The notes under the pieces were generated by a model, which saw only the letters and a program-made list of their open reading frames with translations, was not told the origin of the DNA and did not search any database. A stretch of 15,333 bases of DNA. Source: an uncultured Eubacteriales bacterium (GTDB lineage Bacteria > Bacillota > Clostridia > Oscillospirales > Oscillospiraceae). The translations under genes were made by a program, and so were the position numbers. The stretch covers positions 1 to 15,333 of the forward strand of contig CAJKNS010000022.1 of the NCBI GenBank assembly GCA_905201305.1, read 5' to 3'. Below are positions 14,453-15,333 of the stretch, piece by piece. Numbering within the stretch: position 1 is the stretch's first letter; the number at the start of each line of letters is the position of its first letter.

Positions 14453-15333
14453 GATTCTTCCTCCGTTCGTTTTACAGTCAGAATAAGACTGGTGCTTCCT
14501 GGTTTTGCCTGATGGGGGACCGCAGCCACATAGGGCAGCACTGCCAGAACCTCCTGGTTCTGTACCACCACCGGTAATTGGTTCCGCAGACTTGCGGGGA
14601 TTTTTTGATCGATCATCCAATCGCTGAGCTTTTTTGTTCCGCCGGGCAGACGAATGCGATCTCCGGGCTGACGGGTGCGAATGGTCAGGGGAAACGAAAT
14701 GCCCTCCGGGGACAAGCGAAGCGAAGACTTTGCAGGAACAAAATGATGTTCCAATTGACAGGTAATTTGAGCGCTGCCCCAGGTCGCACTGTCTCCTGGG
14801 GATAGGGTAACCGGCGACAGCGGCGCGGGAGATGCTGCATCTCTGCGCAGCTCCAGCCTGTCATACACCCGAGCGAGCACATAACCGCCCGGAAGGTGCA
14901 GCACAGCCGAGGGACCTGCATCCTTTGCCAGATTTAGCGCGTGGTCAAGATGCACCTCCGCAAGCTGGGGAACCGGAGCAAGAAATTTGCGCAAAACACG
15001 GTAGACCATAATCTCCGGCAGGGCTTGCAGTCGGCTGCAGCACAGCGCGTTGTTTTGGCACAGCTGAGTATAGTGCTTTTCTGCGCAAAGGTCAAGATAT
15101 TGATCTGCCTGACCAAGCTGTAAGCACAGCCCGGATGCGCTGGAGAGCAGGTTCGGATTTTCTGCCAGCAGCAGCGGAATGACGTGGTGCCGCAGCCGGT
15201 TTCGCTGGGAATCATCCAACCGGTTGGGGGAGTCCTCCACGTGGGGGATGTTCTCCTGGGCTAAGTAGACCTCGATGGCGATGCGCGGCACGCCCAGCAG
15301 GGGCCGGATCAAAATGCCCCGCACCGGCGGGAT
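14449..15333 (-). CDS. tilS: tRNA(Ile)-lysidine synthetase, C-terminal part (cut by window edge)
   Basis: About 294 residues of TilS, which converts C34 of the AUA-reading tRNA(Ile) anticodon to lysidine, using ATP and lysine. The frame stays open to the last base of the window (IPPVRGILIRPLL), so the start and the catalytic N-terminal P-loop SGGxDS are outside; the GTG at 15324 is internal. Visible landmarks are EDSPN...RNRLRHHVIPLL near the left of the fragment, a helical linker region, and the C-terminal TilS domain with RQPGDRIRLPGGTKKLSDWMID and IPASLRNQLPVV. It overlaps the hpt start by 4 bases. No defect is seen in the part present. Confidence 0.95.
   Translation of the reverse strand: MPPVRGILIRPLLGVPRIAIEVYLAQENIPHVEDSPNRLDDSQRNRLRHHVIPLLLAENPNLLSSASGLCLQLGQADQYLDLCAEKHYTQLCQNNALCCSRLQALPEIMVYRVLRKFLAPVPQLAEVHLDHALNLAKDAGPSAVLHLPGGYVLARVYDRLELRRDAASPAPLSPVTLSPGDSATWGSAQITCQLEHHFVPAKSSLRLSPEGISFPLTIRTRQPGDRIRLPGGTKKLSDWMIDQKIPASLRNQLPVVVQNQEVLAVLPYVAAVPHQAKPGSTSLILTVKRTEEES

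Overview
The window looks like a chromosomal segment of a moderately GC-rich Clostridia-type Firmicute, possibly a gut Oscillospiraceae-like organism (inference). The grounds are strong AGGAGG-type ribosome binding sites, sigma-A promoters, U-tract terminators, a glycine riboswitch, and the classical Firmicute order tilS-hpt-ftsH. No rRNA, tRNA, CRISPR array, insertion sequence or phage gene was seen.

Left part (1-3272): the 3' end of an FAD-dependent fumarate-reductase/ketosteroid-dehydrogenase-like flavoprotein (+) runs convergently into an AGCS-type sodium:alanine/glycine symporter (-), with a shared bidirectional terminator between them. The symporter has a full regulatory leader on the minus strand: a TTGACA-N17-TAGTAT promoter, a glycine riboswitch aptamer, an intrinsic terminator, then the ribosome binding site.

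Centre (3382-8299, minus strand): an apparent four-gene unit. An extracellular solute-binding lipoprotein without adjacent permease genes is followed, after a strong hairpin, by three tightly packed paralogous NTF2/SnoaL-like genes. The last paralog carries a collagen-like Gly/Pro linker and an extra C-terminal domain with four cysteines that I cannot assign. This is the least conventional part of the window. NTF2-fold proteins include dehydratases and isomerases of polycyclic substrates, so a ligand-capture plus small-molecule conversion module is a reasonable but unproven reading.

Divergent from it (8525-10454, plus strand): an AraC-family regulator with an N-terminal membrane anchor, translationally coupled to a GNAT acetyltransferase. 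The intergenic region carries a 24-bp palindrome lying inside the predicted lipoprotein promoter, so the regulator may control the lipoprotein/NTF2 unit.

Right part (10498-15333): citrate synthase as a single-gene unit (+) with its own promoter and terminator, convergent with the housekeeping cluster tilS (cut by the window edge), hpt and ftsH (-). The two genes at this junction share a second bidirectional terminator.
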